This document shows, piece by piece, positions 26,446-35,332 of a DNA stretch of 64,000 bases. The notes below the pieces were generated by a model. It saw only the letters and a list, made by a program, of their open reading frames with translations. It was not told where the DNA came from and did no database searches. The translations under genes were made by a program, and so were the position numbers. Within the stretch, counting starts at the first letter, position 1. The number at the start of each line of letters is the position of its first letter. Origin of the DNA: Marinactinospora thermotolerans DSM 45154 (lineage in GTDB: Bacteria; Actinomycetota; Actinomycetes; Streptosporangiales; Streptosporangiaceae); NCBI RefSeq assembly GCF_900167435.1, contig NZ_FUWS01000007.1:163522-227521 (forward strand). The letters run 5' to 3'.

Positions 26446-26464
26446 CCCGCGCCGCCGTGCCCTC

Positions 26465-26497
26465 GTGGGGCCGTCCCGTCGAACGGGGCGGCCCCAC
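26465..26497. terminator. bidirectional hairpin terminator
   Basis: GTGGGGCCG (26465-26473) pairs with CGGCCCCAC (26489-26497) with inner CCCGT/ACGGG pairs, between the convergent DUF2795 and hrpA genes. Confidence 0.75.
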
Positions 26498-26502
26498 CGA
26501 CG

Positions 26503-29500
26503 TCACGCCAGTTTCGCCAGCGCCTTGAGGATGCGCTTGTCGGAGACGGGGTAGGCGGTGCCGATCTCCTGCGCGAACAGGCTCACCCGCAGCTCCTCCA
26601 GCATCCAGCGGAGCTCGCGCACATCCTCATCAGCGGCGCGCCCGGGCGGCAGCGCGGCGATCGCGTCCTCGCAGGCGCGGCGCATCTGCTCGACCTTGGC
26701 CATGTTGACCTGGTCGCGGCGCGGGTTCTCGGGCAGCTTGGTGACACGGTGGCGCAGCGCCCGCAGGTAGCGCACGAGGTCGGGCAGGCGCCGCCACCCG
26801 GTCTCGGTCACGAACCCCGGGTGGACCAGGCCCGCCAGCTGCTTTTGCGCGTCGGCCAGCGACGGCAGCACCGCCATGCTGGTGGTGCCCTTGAGGTCGC
26901 GGCCGGCCTGGTGCCACAGCGTCAGGACCTTCTCGACCCGGCCGACGACGTCGGTGAGGGTGTCGGCCAGTTCGGCCCGCACGTGGTCGCGTAGCCGGGC
27001 GAACCCGTCGGCGTCCCACACCGGTCCGCCGGCGTCGGCCATGAGCTTGTCCACGGCGCAGGCCGTGCAGTCCTCGAACAGCGCGGCCACCCCGCCGTGC
27101 GGGTTGCGGCTGAGCGCGAGCTTGGCCTGGTTGGACAGCCCGCGCTGGACCACGGCCACCGGTGAGGGGATCTGGAGCAGGAGCAGGCGCCGGGTCCCCG
27201 CCCACATGGCCTGCCGCTGCTCGGCCTCGCTGTCGAAGATGCGCACGGCGACGCTGGCGCCCTCGTCGACCAGGGCGGGATAGCCGCGGACGGCGTGCCC
27301 GGCGGTCTTGCGTTCGAAGGTGCGCTGCAACGGGCCGAAGTCCCAGTCGGTGAGCCCCTTCTTCTCGATGCCGCGGGCCTCGGCCGAGATCGCCTTCTGC
27401 AACTTCGGCTTGAGCCGGCGTTTGAGGCCGTCGAGGTCCTTGTCCTCGGCGAGGGCGCGCCCGCGGTCGTCGACCGCGCGGAAGGTGACGCGCAGGTGGT
27501 CGGGGACCCGTTCGAGGTTCCAGGCGTCCTCGGGGATGCGCAGCCCCTTCATCTCGCCGAGCTCGCGCGCCAGCGCCCGGGTCAGCGGCTCGGCGTGGGG
27601 CGAGAGCCGGGCCAGCACGGCCCGCGCGGTGTCGGGGACGGGGACGAAGGAGGTCCGCAGCTGTTTGGGCAGGGACCGGATCAGCGCGGTCACCAGTTCC
27701 TCGCGCAGGCCCGGGATCTGCCAGTCGAAGCCCTCGGGCCCCACCTGGTTGAGGACCTTCAGCGGGATGTGCACGGTGACGCCGTCGGCCTCGGTTCCCG
27801 GCTCGAACTGGTAGGACAGCGGGAATACCAGCTCGCCCTGCCGCCAGGTGTCGGGATAGTCGGCCTCCCTCACCTCGTCGGCCCGTTCGTTGATCAACAT
27901 CGACTTCTCGAAGTTGAGCAGCTCGGGGTCGGAGCGGCGGGCCTGCTTCCACCAGGTGTCGAAGTGGCGCGCGGAGACGACCTCGGCGCCCACCCGCTCG
28001 TCGTAGAAGGCGAACAGGGTCTCGTCGTCGACGAGGATGTCGCGCCGGCGGGCGCGGTGCTCGAGGTCCTCGACCTCTTCGAGCAGGCGCCGGTTGGCGT
28101 GGAAGAACTTGTGGTGGGTCTGCCAGTCGCCCTCGACCAGGGCGTGGCGGATGAACAGCTCCCGCGATACCTCGGGGTCGATACGCCCGTAGTTGACCTT
28201 GCGCTGCGCCACGATGGGCACGCCATAGAGGGTGACCCGTTCGTAGGCCATGACCGCGCCCTGGTTCTTCTCCCAGTGCGGCTCGCTGTAGGTGCGCTTG
28301 ACCAGGTGCCCGGCCAGCGACTCGACCCACTCCGGTTCGATGCGGGCGTTGACCCGACCCCACAGGCGCGAGGTCTCGACCAGCTCCGCCGACATGACGA
28401 ACCTCGGCTGCCGTTTGAACAGCGACGAGCCCGGGAAGATCGCGAACTTCGCGCCGCGCGCCCCCAGGTACTCGTTCTTTTCCGGATCCTTCAGCCCGAT
28501 GTGGGAGAGCAGACCGGCCAGCAGCGCGGCGTGGACCCGCTGGGGGTCGGCGTCGGCGCCGTTGACGGTCACCCCGATCGTGCGGGCCACCTGCTTGAGC
28601 TGGCCGTAGATGTCCTGCCACTCGCGGACGCGCAGGTAGTTGAGGAACTCCGCCTTGCACAGCTTGCGGAACTGGTTACCCGACAGCTCCCGCTGCTGTT
28701 CCTGGAGGTACTTCCACAGGTTGAGGTAGGCGAGGAAGTCGGACTCCTTCTCCGAGAAGCGGGCGTGCTTCTCGGCGGCGGCCTGCTGCTTGTCGACCGG
28801 GCGTTCGCGCGGGTCCTGGATGGACAGCGCCGCCGTGATGATCATGACCTCGCGGACGCAACCGTTGTCCTCGGCGGCCAGCACCATGCGCCCCAGGCGG
28901 GGGTCGACGGGGAGCTGGGCGAGCTTGCGGCCGAGCGGGGTGAGGCGCTTCTCCGGATCGCTCCCCTCGGTGTCGATCGCGCCCAGCTCCTGGAGGAGCT
29001 GCACGCCGTCCTTGATCTGGCGGCGGTCCGGCCCCTCGACGAAGGGGAAGGCCGCGATGTCGCCGAGGCCCAGCGACGCCATCTGGAGGATGACCGAGGC
29101 GAGGTTGGTGCGCAGGATCTCCGGGTCGGTGAACTCCGGGCGGGAGAGGAAGTCCTCTTCGGAGTACAGCCGGATGCACACGCCCTCGGAGACACGACCG
29201 CAACGGCCCTTGCGCTGGTTGGCCGACGCCTGCGAGATCGGCTCGATCGGCAGGCGCTGCACCTTGGTGCGGTGGCTGTAGCGGGAGATGCGGGCGGTGC
29301 CCGGGTCGATCACGTACTTGATGCCGGGGACGGTCAGCGACGTCTCGGCGACGTTGGTGGCCAGCACGATCCGGCGGCCCCGGTGCGGCTGGAACACCCG
29401 GTGCTGTTCGGCCGAGGACAGCCGGGCGTACAACGGCAGGATCTCGGGGACCTCGCGCCTGTTGCGCAGGTGCTTGTCCAGCGCCTCGGCGGTGTCGCGG

Positions 29501-30438
29501 ATCTCGCGCTCGCCGCTGAGGAACACCAGGATGTCGCCCGGCCCCTCGGCGCACAGCTCGTCCACGGCGTCGCAGATGCCCTGGATCTGGTCGCGGTCGG
29601 AGTCGGTGGTGACCCTGTCGTCCTCGTCGAGCACCGCGTCGCCGGCGAGCGGCCGGTAGCGCACCTCCACCGGGTAGGTGCGGCCCGACACCTCGACGAT
29701 CGGCGCGTCGCCGAAGTGCCGGGAGAAGCGCTCGGGGTCGATCGTCGCCGAGGTGATGACGACCTTCAGGTCGGGGCGGCGCGGCAGGAGCTGCTTGAGG
29801 TAGCCGAGGAGGAAGTCGATGTTGAGGCTGCGTTCGTGCGCCTCGTCGATGATGATCGTGTCGTAGCGGCGCAGCAGACGGTCCTGCTGGATCTCGGCCA
29901 GCAGGATGCCGTCGGTCATGATCTTGACGAGCGTGTCGTCGCTCGACTGGTCGGTGAAGCGGACCTTGTAGCCGACGGTCTCGCCGAGGGAGGTGCCGAG
30001 CTCCTCTGCGATGCGTTCGGCGACGGTGCGCGCCGCGATCCGCCGCGGCTGGGTGTGGCCGATCGTCCCGTACACGCCGCGTCCCAGCTCCATGCAGATC
30101 TTGGGGAGCTGGGTGGTCTTTCCCGAACCGGTCTCACCGGCGACGATGACGACCTGGTGGTCGCGGATCGCCTCGGCGATCTCGTCCTTCTTCTGGCTGA
30201 CCGGGAGGGCCGCGGGGTAGGTGATCGCGGGCACGGACGAACGCCGCCGTTCCAGTCGCTGGACGGCGGCGTCGATCTCGGCGCCGATGGTGTCGAGGAC
30301 GGCGGCGCGCTTCTTGTCGTCACGGATCTTGTGCGCGCCGTCGATACGGCGACGGAACCGATGCCGGTCGGCGGGCATCAGCTCGGCCAGACGCTCCCGG
30401 AGCTGGGTGGAGGCGGGTGTCACAGGCGGCGTTCTCAT
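26503..30438 (-). CDS. hrpA: ATP-dependent RNA helicase HrpA
   Basis: This 1,311-residue DEAH-box helicase is the full HrpA length. Walker A is GETGSGKTT (101-109), the DEAH box lies at 198-201 and SAT follows (TSATIDPERF). Then come the second RecA domain (TNVAETSLTVPGIKYVIDPG, QRKGRCGRVSEG is the motif VI region), the HA2/OB segments, and the long DUF3418 C-terminal domain typical of HrpA. It unwinds RNA and is linked to ribosome rescue and mRNA processing. The ATG at 30438 matches the N-terminus of homologues; a TATCCT 9 bases upstream hints at a very short or absent leader. It is monocistronic. Confidence 0.93.
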   Translation of the reverse strand: MRTPPVTPASTQLRERLAELMPADRHRFRRRIDGAHKIRDDKKRAAVLDTIGAEIDAAVQRLERRRSSVPAITYPAALPVSQKKDEIAEAIRDHQVVIVAGETGSGKTTQLPKICMELGRGVYGTIGHTQPRRIAARTVAERIAEELGTSLGETVGYKVRFTDQSSDDTLVKIMTDGILLAEIQQDRLLRRYDTIIIDEAHERSLNIDFLLGYLKQLLPRRPDLKVVITSATIDPERFSRHFGDAPIVEVSGRTYPVEVRYRPLAGDAVLDEDDRVTTDSDRDQIQGICDAVDELCAEGPGDILVFLSGEREIRDTAEALDKHLRNRREVPEILPLYARLSSAEQHRVFQPHRGRRIVLATNVAETSLTVPGIKYVIDPGTARISRYSHRTKVQRLPIEPISQASANQRKGRCGRVSEGVCIRLYSEEDFLSRPEFTDPEILRTNLASVILQMASLGLGDIAAFPFVEGPDRRQIKDGVQLLQELGAIDTEGSDPEKRLTPLGRKLAQLPVDPRLGRMVLAAEDNGCVREVMIITAALSIQDPRERPVDKQQAAAEKHARFSEKESDFLAYLNLWKYLQEQQRELSGNQFRKLCKAEFLNYLRVREWQDIYGQLKQVARTIGVTVNGADADPQRVHAALLAGLLSHIGLKDPEKNEYLGARGAKFAIFPGSSLFKRQPRFVMSAELVETSRLWGRVNARIEPEWVESLAGHLVKRTYSEPHWEKNQGAVMAYERVTLYGVPIVAQRKVNYGRIDPEVSRELFIRHALVEGDWQTHHKFFHANRRLLEEVEDLEHRARRRDILVDDETLFAFYDERVGAEVVSARHFDTWWKQARRSDPELLNFEKSMLINERADEVREADYPDTWRQGELVFPLSYQFEPGTEADGVTVHIPLKVLNQVGPEGFDWQIPGLREELVTALIRSLPKQLRTSFVPVPDTARAVLARLSPHAEPLTRALARELGEMKGLRIPEDAWNLERVPDHLRVTFRAVDDRGRALAEDKDLDGLKRRLKPKLQKAISAEARGIEKKGLTDWDFGPLQRTFERKTAGHAVRGYPALVDEGASVAVRIFDSEAEQRQAMWAGTRRLLLLQIPSPVAVVQRGLSNQAKLALSRNPHGGVAALFEDCTACAVDKLMADAGGPVWDADGFARLRDHVRAELADTLTDVVGRVEKVLTLWHQAGRDLKGTTSMAVLPSLADAQKQLAGLVHPGFVTETGWRRLPDLVRYLRALRHRVTKLPENPRRDQVNMAKVEQMRRACEDAIAALPPGRAADEDVRELRWMLEELRVSLFAQEIGTAYPVSDKRILKALAKLA

Positions 30439-30578
30439 ACAGTCGCAAGGATAGGCGGGGGTGCAACGGGTTTTCCTCGCTGCCCAGAAGGGCAACGGTA
30501 CGGCCATCCCCGTTGTTCCCGCACTTTGGGAGTGTCACGCCGGTCCGGTCCGTGAGGCCCGCGAGCACGGTCACGGCG

Positions 30579-31082
30579 TCATCGCGGCTCCCCGCAGGCC
30601 GACGTCCGCCCGCCACCGAGGAACAGCGCCCAGGTGGCCATCGGCGCGTCGCCTCGGGAAGGCCCTGTGACGCCGGTGCCGCCCGGATCCCCGGGAGAAC
30701 CATCGGCGGGGTGCCGGCCCCAGGCCGTACTCAACGCCTCGGCCAGGTACAGCCCCCGCCCTCCCGTCCGGCCCGGCGAGGGCAGTTGCGCGCGGACCGG
30801 CCCGGTCCCTGCCCCCTGGTCGGCGACCTCCAGGTAAACGACCCCCCGCCCCAGGCCGGCCAGGACGACGGTGACCTCTCCCCCGACGTCGCCGGAGGCG
30901 GTGTGGCGGATCGCGTTGCCGAAGAACTCGCTGGTGACCAGCTCCACGGCGTCGGCGACCGTCCCGAACGGGCGCACCAGGCCGCGAATCCACAGCCGCG
31001 CCTCGCGGCACTGTTCGGGTCTGCCCGGGAAGATCCGCGTCTCGGCGAGCAGGCATAGACCGCCCGAGCGGCCGGCGCTCAC
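30579..31082 (-). CDS. HATPase_c-type regulatory kinase (RsbW/anti-sigma-like)
   Basis: The GTG at 31082 overlaps the stop of the preceding gene (GTGA), giving 167 residues. It is a GHKL ATP-binding protein with N box ELVTSEFFGNAIRHT, a D-box-like VADQGAGTG and a GRGLYLAEALSTAWG lid segment. Such proteins act as anti-sigma factors or partner kinases. Here it is part of a WhiJ-like cluster with an XRE regulator and a DUF397 protein on the other strand. The substrate is likely one of those partners, unproven. Confidence 0.8.
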   Translation of the reverse strand: MSAGRSGGLCLLAETRIFPGRPEQCREARLWIRGLVRPFGTVADAVELVTSEFFGNAIRHTASGDVGGEVTVVLAGLGRGVVYLEVADQGAGTGPVRAQLPSPGRTGGRGLYLAEALSTAWGRHPADGSPGDPGGTGVTGPSRGDAPMATWALFLGGGRTSACGEPR

Positions 31083-31435
31083 GCGGCGGCCCGCGCCAGG
31101 CACCGTGGACGAGACCGCACCGCCCGGGCGATTCCGGCGGGGGTCTCGCCGCGCGCGGTCGGAGCGAGCGACGCGGTGACCCGCCATGGCTCGTCCACAG
31201 GCGCGTACCCACCGCCGTCCCACAGGAACCACCAGTCGCCGCCGTACTCGGCGACCACGACGGCGACGCGCCTCCCCTGCCGGGTGGTGTAGAGCACCGG
31301 ATGGTCGGAATCGGCCAGGGCGACCACCACCGGGCGACCGAGTCGCAGCAACAGCCCGCGCAACCGGGTGAGGTGTGAGCGTCGACAGTCTCCGTTCGCA
31401 CTGTTGTAGCTACTTAGAGTAGCGAAGATAGGCAT
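31079..31435 (-). CDS. hypothetical protein coupled to the HATPase gene
   Basis: This frame of 118 residues starts at an ATG with GGAGGGGG eight bases before it. No family is recognised. The N-terminus is polar, the middle has alternating short hydrophobic strands (GRPVVVALADSDHPVLYTT, RRVAVVVAEYGGDWWFLW), and the C-terminus is Arg/Ala-rich. It is translationally coupled to the downstream HATPase gene. A perfect palindrome at 31409-31423 lies inside its first codons. It may be a small sensory or adaptor protein; function unknown. Confidence 0.6.
   Translation of the reverse strand: MPIFATLSSYNSANGDCRRSHLTRLRGLLLRLGRPVVVALADSDHPVLYTTRQGRRVAVVVAEYGGDWWFLWDGGGYAPVDEPWRVTASLAPTARGETPAGIARAVRSRPRCLARAAA
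31409..31423. promoter_or_regulatory. palindrome at the 5' end of the HATPase operon
   Basis: GCTACT-TAG-AGTAGC, perfect 6-bp arms, lies within codons 5-9 of the minus-strand hypothetical gene and 174 bases from the divergent XRE gene. It is a candidate site for that regulator. Confidence 0.35.
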
Positions 31436-31596
31436 GATGAATCCCCCTCCTTCGACGAAGCCCCACAGGGACGATCCCCCTCTGGGACACTTCACATGTT
31501 GGATGAGTCTCATTCCATTGGCAATCTTCCATTGGAATTTCCCCAGATACATTGAGCTGTCCTTCTAGACACGGACACCGACATAGGGAGAAGAGG

Positions 31597-32454
31597 ATGG
31601 TCGCCAAGAACACCACTGTTCGAGGTCGGCGCTTGCGTGGTGAACTACGCCGCCTACGGGAGGAGCGCGGGTTGAGCATCGAGCGGGTGGTGGCCCTCTC
31701 GGGCAACGCCTGGGTGGGCAGCACGGTCTCACGCTGGGAGCTCGGCGAACGGCTGCCCCGGCCGGCCGATCTCCGCCTGCTTCTCGATGTCTACGAGGTC
31801 GAGGGGGAGCAACGCGACGTGCTGCTCTCCCTCGCGCGTGAAGCCCGGCAACGCGGCTGGTGGCACGTGCACGGTGACGCGGTACCGGACTGGTTCCAAG
31901 GATTCGTCGGCCTGGAGTCCGAAGCGTCGAGCATCTGCTCCTATGAATCGGAGTTTGTCCCCGGCCTCTTGCAGACCGCCGACTACTCTCGGGCGATCCA
32001 TCACGGAGCGGTGCGCTCCCACAGCGATGAGGAGATCGAGCGTCGAGTGGCCGTACGCATGAAACGACAGGAACTGCTGCAACGCCCCGACAGTCCGCAA
32101 CTCTGGTTCATCCTGAACGAGGCCGTCATACGACGCCTCGTCGGAGGCCCGGAGGTGATGCGCAGGCAACTGGAGCATCTGATCGAAGTGATCGAGCCGC
32201 CTCGGGTGACCGTGCAGATCCTGCCCTATGACCTCGGCGCGCATCCCGGCATGGACGGAGCCTTCACCATCCTGGGCTTCCCCGCCGCTACAGACACCGA
32301 CATCGTCTACCTCGAAATGCAGACGAGCAGCCTCTACATCGAAGAACCCGAGGAGGTGGAACGCTACAACGTGGTGTTCAACCACCTCAGGGCCACCGCG
32401 TTGGGCACCGACCGTACGATCGGCATGCTCCATGGGATCATCGATGAGAGCTGA
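31597..32454 (+). CDS. XRE-family regulator with DUF5753 (WhiJ-like)
   Basis: The ATG at 31597 follows GGGAGAAGAGG. The 285-residue protein has an N-terminal HTH (about residues 8-62, LRGELRRLREERGLSIERVV) and a DUF5753 ligand/effector domain with the typical WFQGFVGLESEA, SYESEFVPGLLQTADYSRA and QILPYDLGAHPG stretches. This is the WhiJ class of developmental regulators, normally paired with a DUF397 protein, as here 22 bases downstream. It probably controls the divergent operon or itself. Confidence 0.9.
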   Translation: MVAKNTTVRGRRLRGELRRLREERGLSIERVVALSGNAWVGSTVSRWELGERLPRPADLRLLLDVYEVEGEQRDVLLSLAREARQRGWWHVHGDAVPDWFQGFVGLESEASSICSYESEFVPGLLQTADYSRAIHHGAVRSHSDEEIERRVAVRMKRQELLQRPDSPQLWFILNEAVIRRLVGGPEVMRRQLEHLIEVIEPPRVTVQILPYDLGAHPGMDGAFTILGFPAATDTDIVYLEMQTSSLYIEEPEEVERYNVVFNHLRATALGTDRTIGMLHGIIDES

Positions 32455-32476
32455 CAATTCTTCGAGGAGGTGCGGG

Positions 32477-32674
32477 ATGGACCCGCTCGCCCTGTCCGCT
32501 CCCTGGCGTAAGAGCAGCTACAGCAACGGCAACGGAGGCAACTGCGTGGAGGTGGCCGACCTCCACGACGCCACCGCCGTCCGCGACTCCAAGCACCCCG
32601 ACGGTGGACACCTCGTCTTCACCGCCACCGAGTGGTCGGCCTTCCTCACCACCCTCAAACACGGCGGCCTCTGA
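32477..32674 (+). CDS. DUF397 protein, partner of the XRE regulator
   Basis: This 65-residue DUF397 protein contains the family core WRKSSYSNGNGGNCVEVA, VRDSKHPDGG and FTATEWSAFL. GGAGG stands seven bases before the ATG. Such proteins are thought to modulate the DNA binding of the paired DUF5753 regulator. The gene is shorter than most annotation cut-offs but has a clear family match. Confidence 0.9.
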   Translation: MDPLALSAPWRKSSYSNGNGGNCVEVADLHDATAVRDSKHPDGGHLVFTATEWSAFLTTLKHGGL

Positions 32675-32923
32675 CCTTCGGCGCAACGGCCCGTTCCCGC
32701 TGACATCGGGTGTCCAGGCACCCGGCCGTGCCTCTCTCGTCCCCCTCCCGGCCCCGTGGGCGTGGCGGGACACGGGCCTGCTCGCCCTGGAGCCGCCCAG
32801 GTCTTGTCCGGGCGGGACCGCGGGCGCGCCGGCCCGACAGGGGCGGTGGCCGCCGTGGTGGACCTTCCCCGGCCCCAAGCGGGTGAAATCGACGCGGGCA
32901 GGACATCCGGGGACTCCCCTCCG

Positions 32924-33838
32924 TCACACCACCTGTAAGAGCTGGTCGCGGAGGTTGAGGATGGCGGCGAGGCGACCGCTGGTGTCGGGGTGGGAGCGGC
33001 GGGCGTAGGCGGAGATGGCCTCCTCGGCCTCGGTGAGAGCCTGCCGGTAGCGGCGGTGGACCGCCAGGGCCGTGGCGTGGTAAACCAGCGCCTCGGTCAG
33101 CCCCTCCTGATAGGAGAGGTTGTCGGGGAAGATCTCGATCAGCCTGCGCCACACCCGTACCGCGTCCTCGGCATAGCTCAGCGCCTCGTCGTAGCGCTGC
33201 TGGTTGTGCAGGATCACCGCGAGCTTGGTGAAGGCGACCGCGCAATAGGGCGCCTGGGCCGCCGACAGGGAGCGCAGCACCGACCGGTAGTAGCCGGCGG
33301 CCTCGGCCAGCGCCTCGTGGGCGCGGGGAATCCGGCCGGTGTTGACCAGGAGGCGGCCGTGCTGGGTGAGGATACGGGCGTAATCGGAGCCGTAGCGGTC
33401 GGGCTGGTCCGCGACCAGGCCCCGGTAGATCTCGACGGACCGCGCGCTGGAGGCGATGGCGTCGGGCACCGATCCCGCGTCCCGCTGGTACTGGCCGAGG
33501 CGGCTGAGGGCGTCGGCGTAGAGGGGGGTGAACCTGTCGGGGTCGAGGGTCGCCAGGTCGCGGTAGCCGCGGACGGCGCGGGCCGCCGACTCCATGCCCT
33601 CGTGGACCTGGCCGTCACTCGCGAGGAAGCGGGCGCGGTTGTACAACAGGGCCATCTCCTGGGGGAGGAGATCCGGGTGGGCGGGGTCCAGGCGCCTCAT
33701 CCGCTGGATGAGGTCGAGCGCCTCCCCCGAGGCGTCGGCGGCCTCGGCGAAACGCATGTGGTCGGCGAGGCGGACGCTCTCCTGGAACAGTTCGGAGCAC
33801 CGCTCGTAGAGGTGGGAGAAGTCTTCTCGCTGGGGCAT
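32924..33838 (-). CDS. tetratricopeptide repeat protein
   Basis: This 304-residue, wholly helical protein is made of TPR-like repeats, each with a hydrophobic A-helix and a YxxAL-type B-helix (AVRGYRDLATLDPDRF, SARSVEIYRGLVADQPD, AEDAVRVWRRLIEIFPD). There is no signal, membrane segment or enzymatic domain. It resembles the C-terminal TPR arrays of actinobacterial STAND proteins but stands alone. It probably acts as a protein-protein scaffold. Function unknown. Confidence 0.78.
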   Translation of the reverse strand: MPQREDFSHLYERCSELFQESVRLADHMRFAEAADASGEALDLIQRMRRLDPAHPDLLPQEMALLYNRARFLASDGQVHEGMESAARAVRGYRDLATLDPDRFTPLYADALSRLGQYQRDAGSVPDAIASSARSVEIYRGLVADQPDRYGSDYARILTQHGRLLVNTGRIPRAHEALAEAAGYYRSVLRSLSAAQAPYCAVAFTKLAVILHNQQRYDEALSYAEDAVRVWRRLIEIFPDNLSYQEGLTEALVYHATALAVHRRYRQALTEAEEAISAYARRSHPDTSGRLAAILNLRDQLLQVV

Positions 33839-34213
33839 ACGTCATTGTGGCGCGACGGAACGTAAGCGACGAGCCCCAAGAAACGGCCGATATCGGACTT
33901 CCCATACGCTTGCCGGAACTCCCCTGGAAGCGCTAGCGAAAAAAGACGCATTAGGCGTCACGACACTCCCGTGTTTCACATTTCTTTGACACGCGCTCCC
34001 GAACTTCGCTACTAATTTTTCGTCACACCGCGACACCCCTACAGCGCATTCATCCCGTGCGCTCCCATTCCGGACACATCACCGCCCTCGGTGCTCCCGA
34101 ATCGGAATTCCACCGGCGCGGAGTGACCCCTATGCGAACAGGCATTCTCCCGATCTCCGACTTTCCCCCGCGGGGCCGCCACCAGGCCACCCTCCGAGGA
34201 AGGAAACGATGCC
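33839..34213. other. AT-richer intergenic region with a plus-strand promoter
   Basis: This divergent region serves the TPR gene on one side and a small conserved gene on the other. TTGACA at 33986-33991, 18 bases, then TACTAA at 34010-34015 forms a good promoter reading right. No coding sequence is convincing. Confidence 0.5.
33986..34015 (+). promoter_or_regulatory. vegetative-type promoter
   Basis: TTGACA-N18-TACTAA in an AT-rich patch about 200 bases upstream of the small gene at 34214, its only downstream candidate on this strand. Confidence 0.55.
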
Positions 34214-34534
34214 ATGCGCTCCAGGCACGCGACGCCGGAACGCCCCGCCGAACTGGACAGACTCCGCCAGCACTTCGGTCCGCTCGGCTGGTGCCTGTGG
34301 TACGGCGAGTGGACTCGGTCATTCTGGGCGAGTCACCCACGACTCGATCTCCTCGTCGAGGGGAACACCTTCGAGGAATTCGAGCAGGCCCTCGCCGAAG
34401 CCGCCCGCAGGTTGGCCGTTCCCCGCCCGCACAAACCGGCGCACGCCGCGCGGCGCCCCTCGCTTCCGGTGGATCCCCTCGCGATCGCGGAGGACCTTTC
34501 CACCATTTCCGAGCGCGCCCCCCTGCCCATCTGA
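34214..34534 (+). CDS. small conserved hypothetical protein
   Basis: This is a 106-residue frame whose ATG follows GAGGAAGGAAACG by a few bases. The first half is well ordered (GPLGWCLWYGEWTRSFWA, then an acidic helix EEFEQALAEAARRLA) and looks like the short WYG-type actinobacterial proteins. The tail is Pro-rich. A different frame starting at 34209 overlaps but has a Pro/Arg-rich composition typical of shadows. Function unknown; no membrane segment. Confidence 0.6.
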   Translation: MRSRHATPERPAELDRLRQHFGPLGWCLWYGEWTRSFWASHPRLDLLVEGNTFEEFEQALAEAARRLAVPRPHKPAHAARRPSLPVDPLAIAEDLSTISERAPLPI

Positions 34535-34936
34535 TCCCGTTTTCCCGGACCTTCCCTGTCCTCCCAGGTGTCCGCGTCGGACGATGGGATCCCTTCCTGC
34601 GCGACTCGTCCGTGTCCGCCCTTCTTCCGGCACCGTTTTACCGCTTCCTGGGGTAGCGCCCGGTGACGGTGGGTAGCGCCCGGCCATCAGCACCCTGGGA
34701 GGAAGGACGCCTCATGTCCGATGACGGGCTCCAGCCGGGCGGCGAGGTGGGCGGGAAGAACCACGGCCGTCAGGCGGACGGTGGACGTCTCGGAAGAGGG
34801 CCCGCGGTACCGGGTGCGCAGCGAGGAAGACGGCCGTGAGGCCGCGCACCGGCCCTCCGCGCCGGAGCGGGAGCACGCGTCCCGAGCGGGGCTCTCATCG
34901 GCGCGGGTGAGCACACTGGGAAGGGGAGAGCCGACG
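34535..34936. other. intergenic region with a 20-bp-phased direct repeat
   Basis: There is no convincing gene. An open frame runs in from 34721 upstream of the DUF3140 gene, but its Arg/Gly-rich content is not family-like. The notable element is the 13-bp direct repeat at 34651-34683. Confidence 0.4.
34651..34683. repeat. 13-bp direct repeat, 20-bp period
   Basis: GGGTAGCGCCCGG occurs at 34651-34663 and again at 34671-34683, identical and exactly 20 bases apart, which places both copies on the same DNA face. It is a possible operator for the DUF3140 gene. Confidence 0.5.
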
Positions 34937-35272
34937 TTGGCCGAGCAAGACCACAAGAGCCTTCGTGACGAGTTCGACGAGGCCGTCAACATGACGGTGG
35001 CGGAGTTGGAGAACTGGCTGAAGTCGGAGGAGTCACAGGAGGTCGGTGACACCAAGGGCCACGAGGAGTCCACCGGCCACCACTCGGGACGCGAGATCGT
35101 GCGGATCAAGCGGACGAGGGTCGACGACCTGAACGACGCCGACTACCGGCACATGCGCAAGGTCATCGGTTACGTCCACCGCCACCTCGCGCAGCGCCCG
35201 AAAGGGGACGTGCACAACACTCCCTGGCGCTACTCGCTGATGAACTGGGGACACGACCCGTTGAAGAGGTGA
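34937..35272 (+). CDS. DUF3140 family protein
   Basis: A TTG at 34937 preceded by AAGGGGAGAG gives 111 residues, matching the DUF3140 family length. Core features are LRDEFDEAVNMTVAELENWL near the start, then SGREIVRIKR, RHMRKVIGYVHRHLAQRP and the C-terminal TPWRYSLMNWGHDPLK. These small basic proteins are proposed DNA-binding or stress proteins; function is not established. It is followed after 60 bases by the endonuclease V-like gene on the same strand. Confidence 0.82.
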   Translation: MAEQDHKSLRDEFDEAVNMTVAELENWLKSEESQEVGDTKGHEESTGHHSGREIVRIKRTRVDDLNDADYRHMRKVIGYVHRHLAQRPKGDVHNTPWRYSLMNWGHDPLKR

Positions 35273-35332
35273 CCGGATGCCGCCGGGCGACCGGCGGCAC
35301 CGCCTCCCCGTTTCCGATCCGGACGAGGTCCG

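Noticed and set aside
27295-30555. 1,086-residue open frame antisense to hrpA
   Set aside because: It is a GC-driven shadow: composition is Leu/Gly/Asp/Val-rich without any motif, and the opposite strand is a complete HrpA.
34721-34936. N-terminal extension of the DUF3140 protein
   Set aside because: The frame is open but the residues are Arg/Gly-rich and not family-like; the TTG at 34937 has its own ribosome site and gives the family length.
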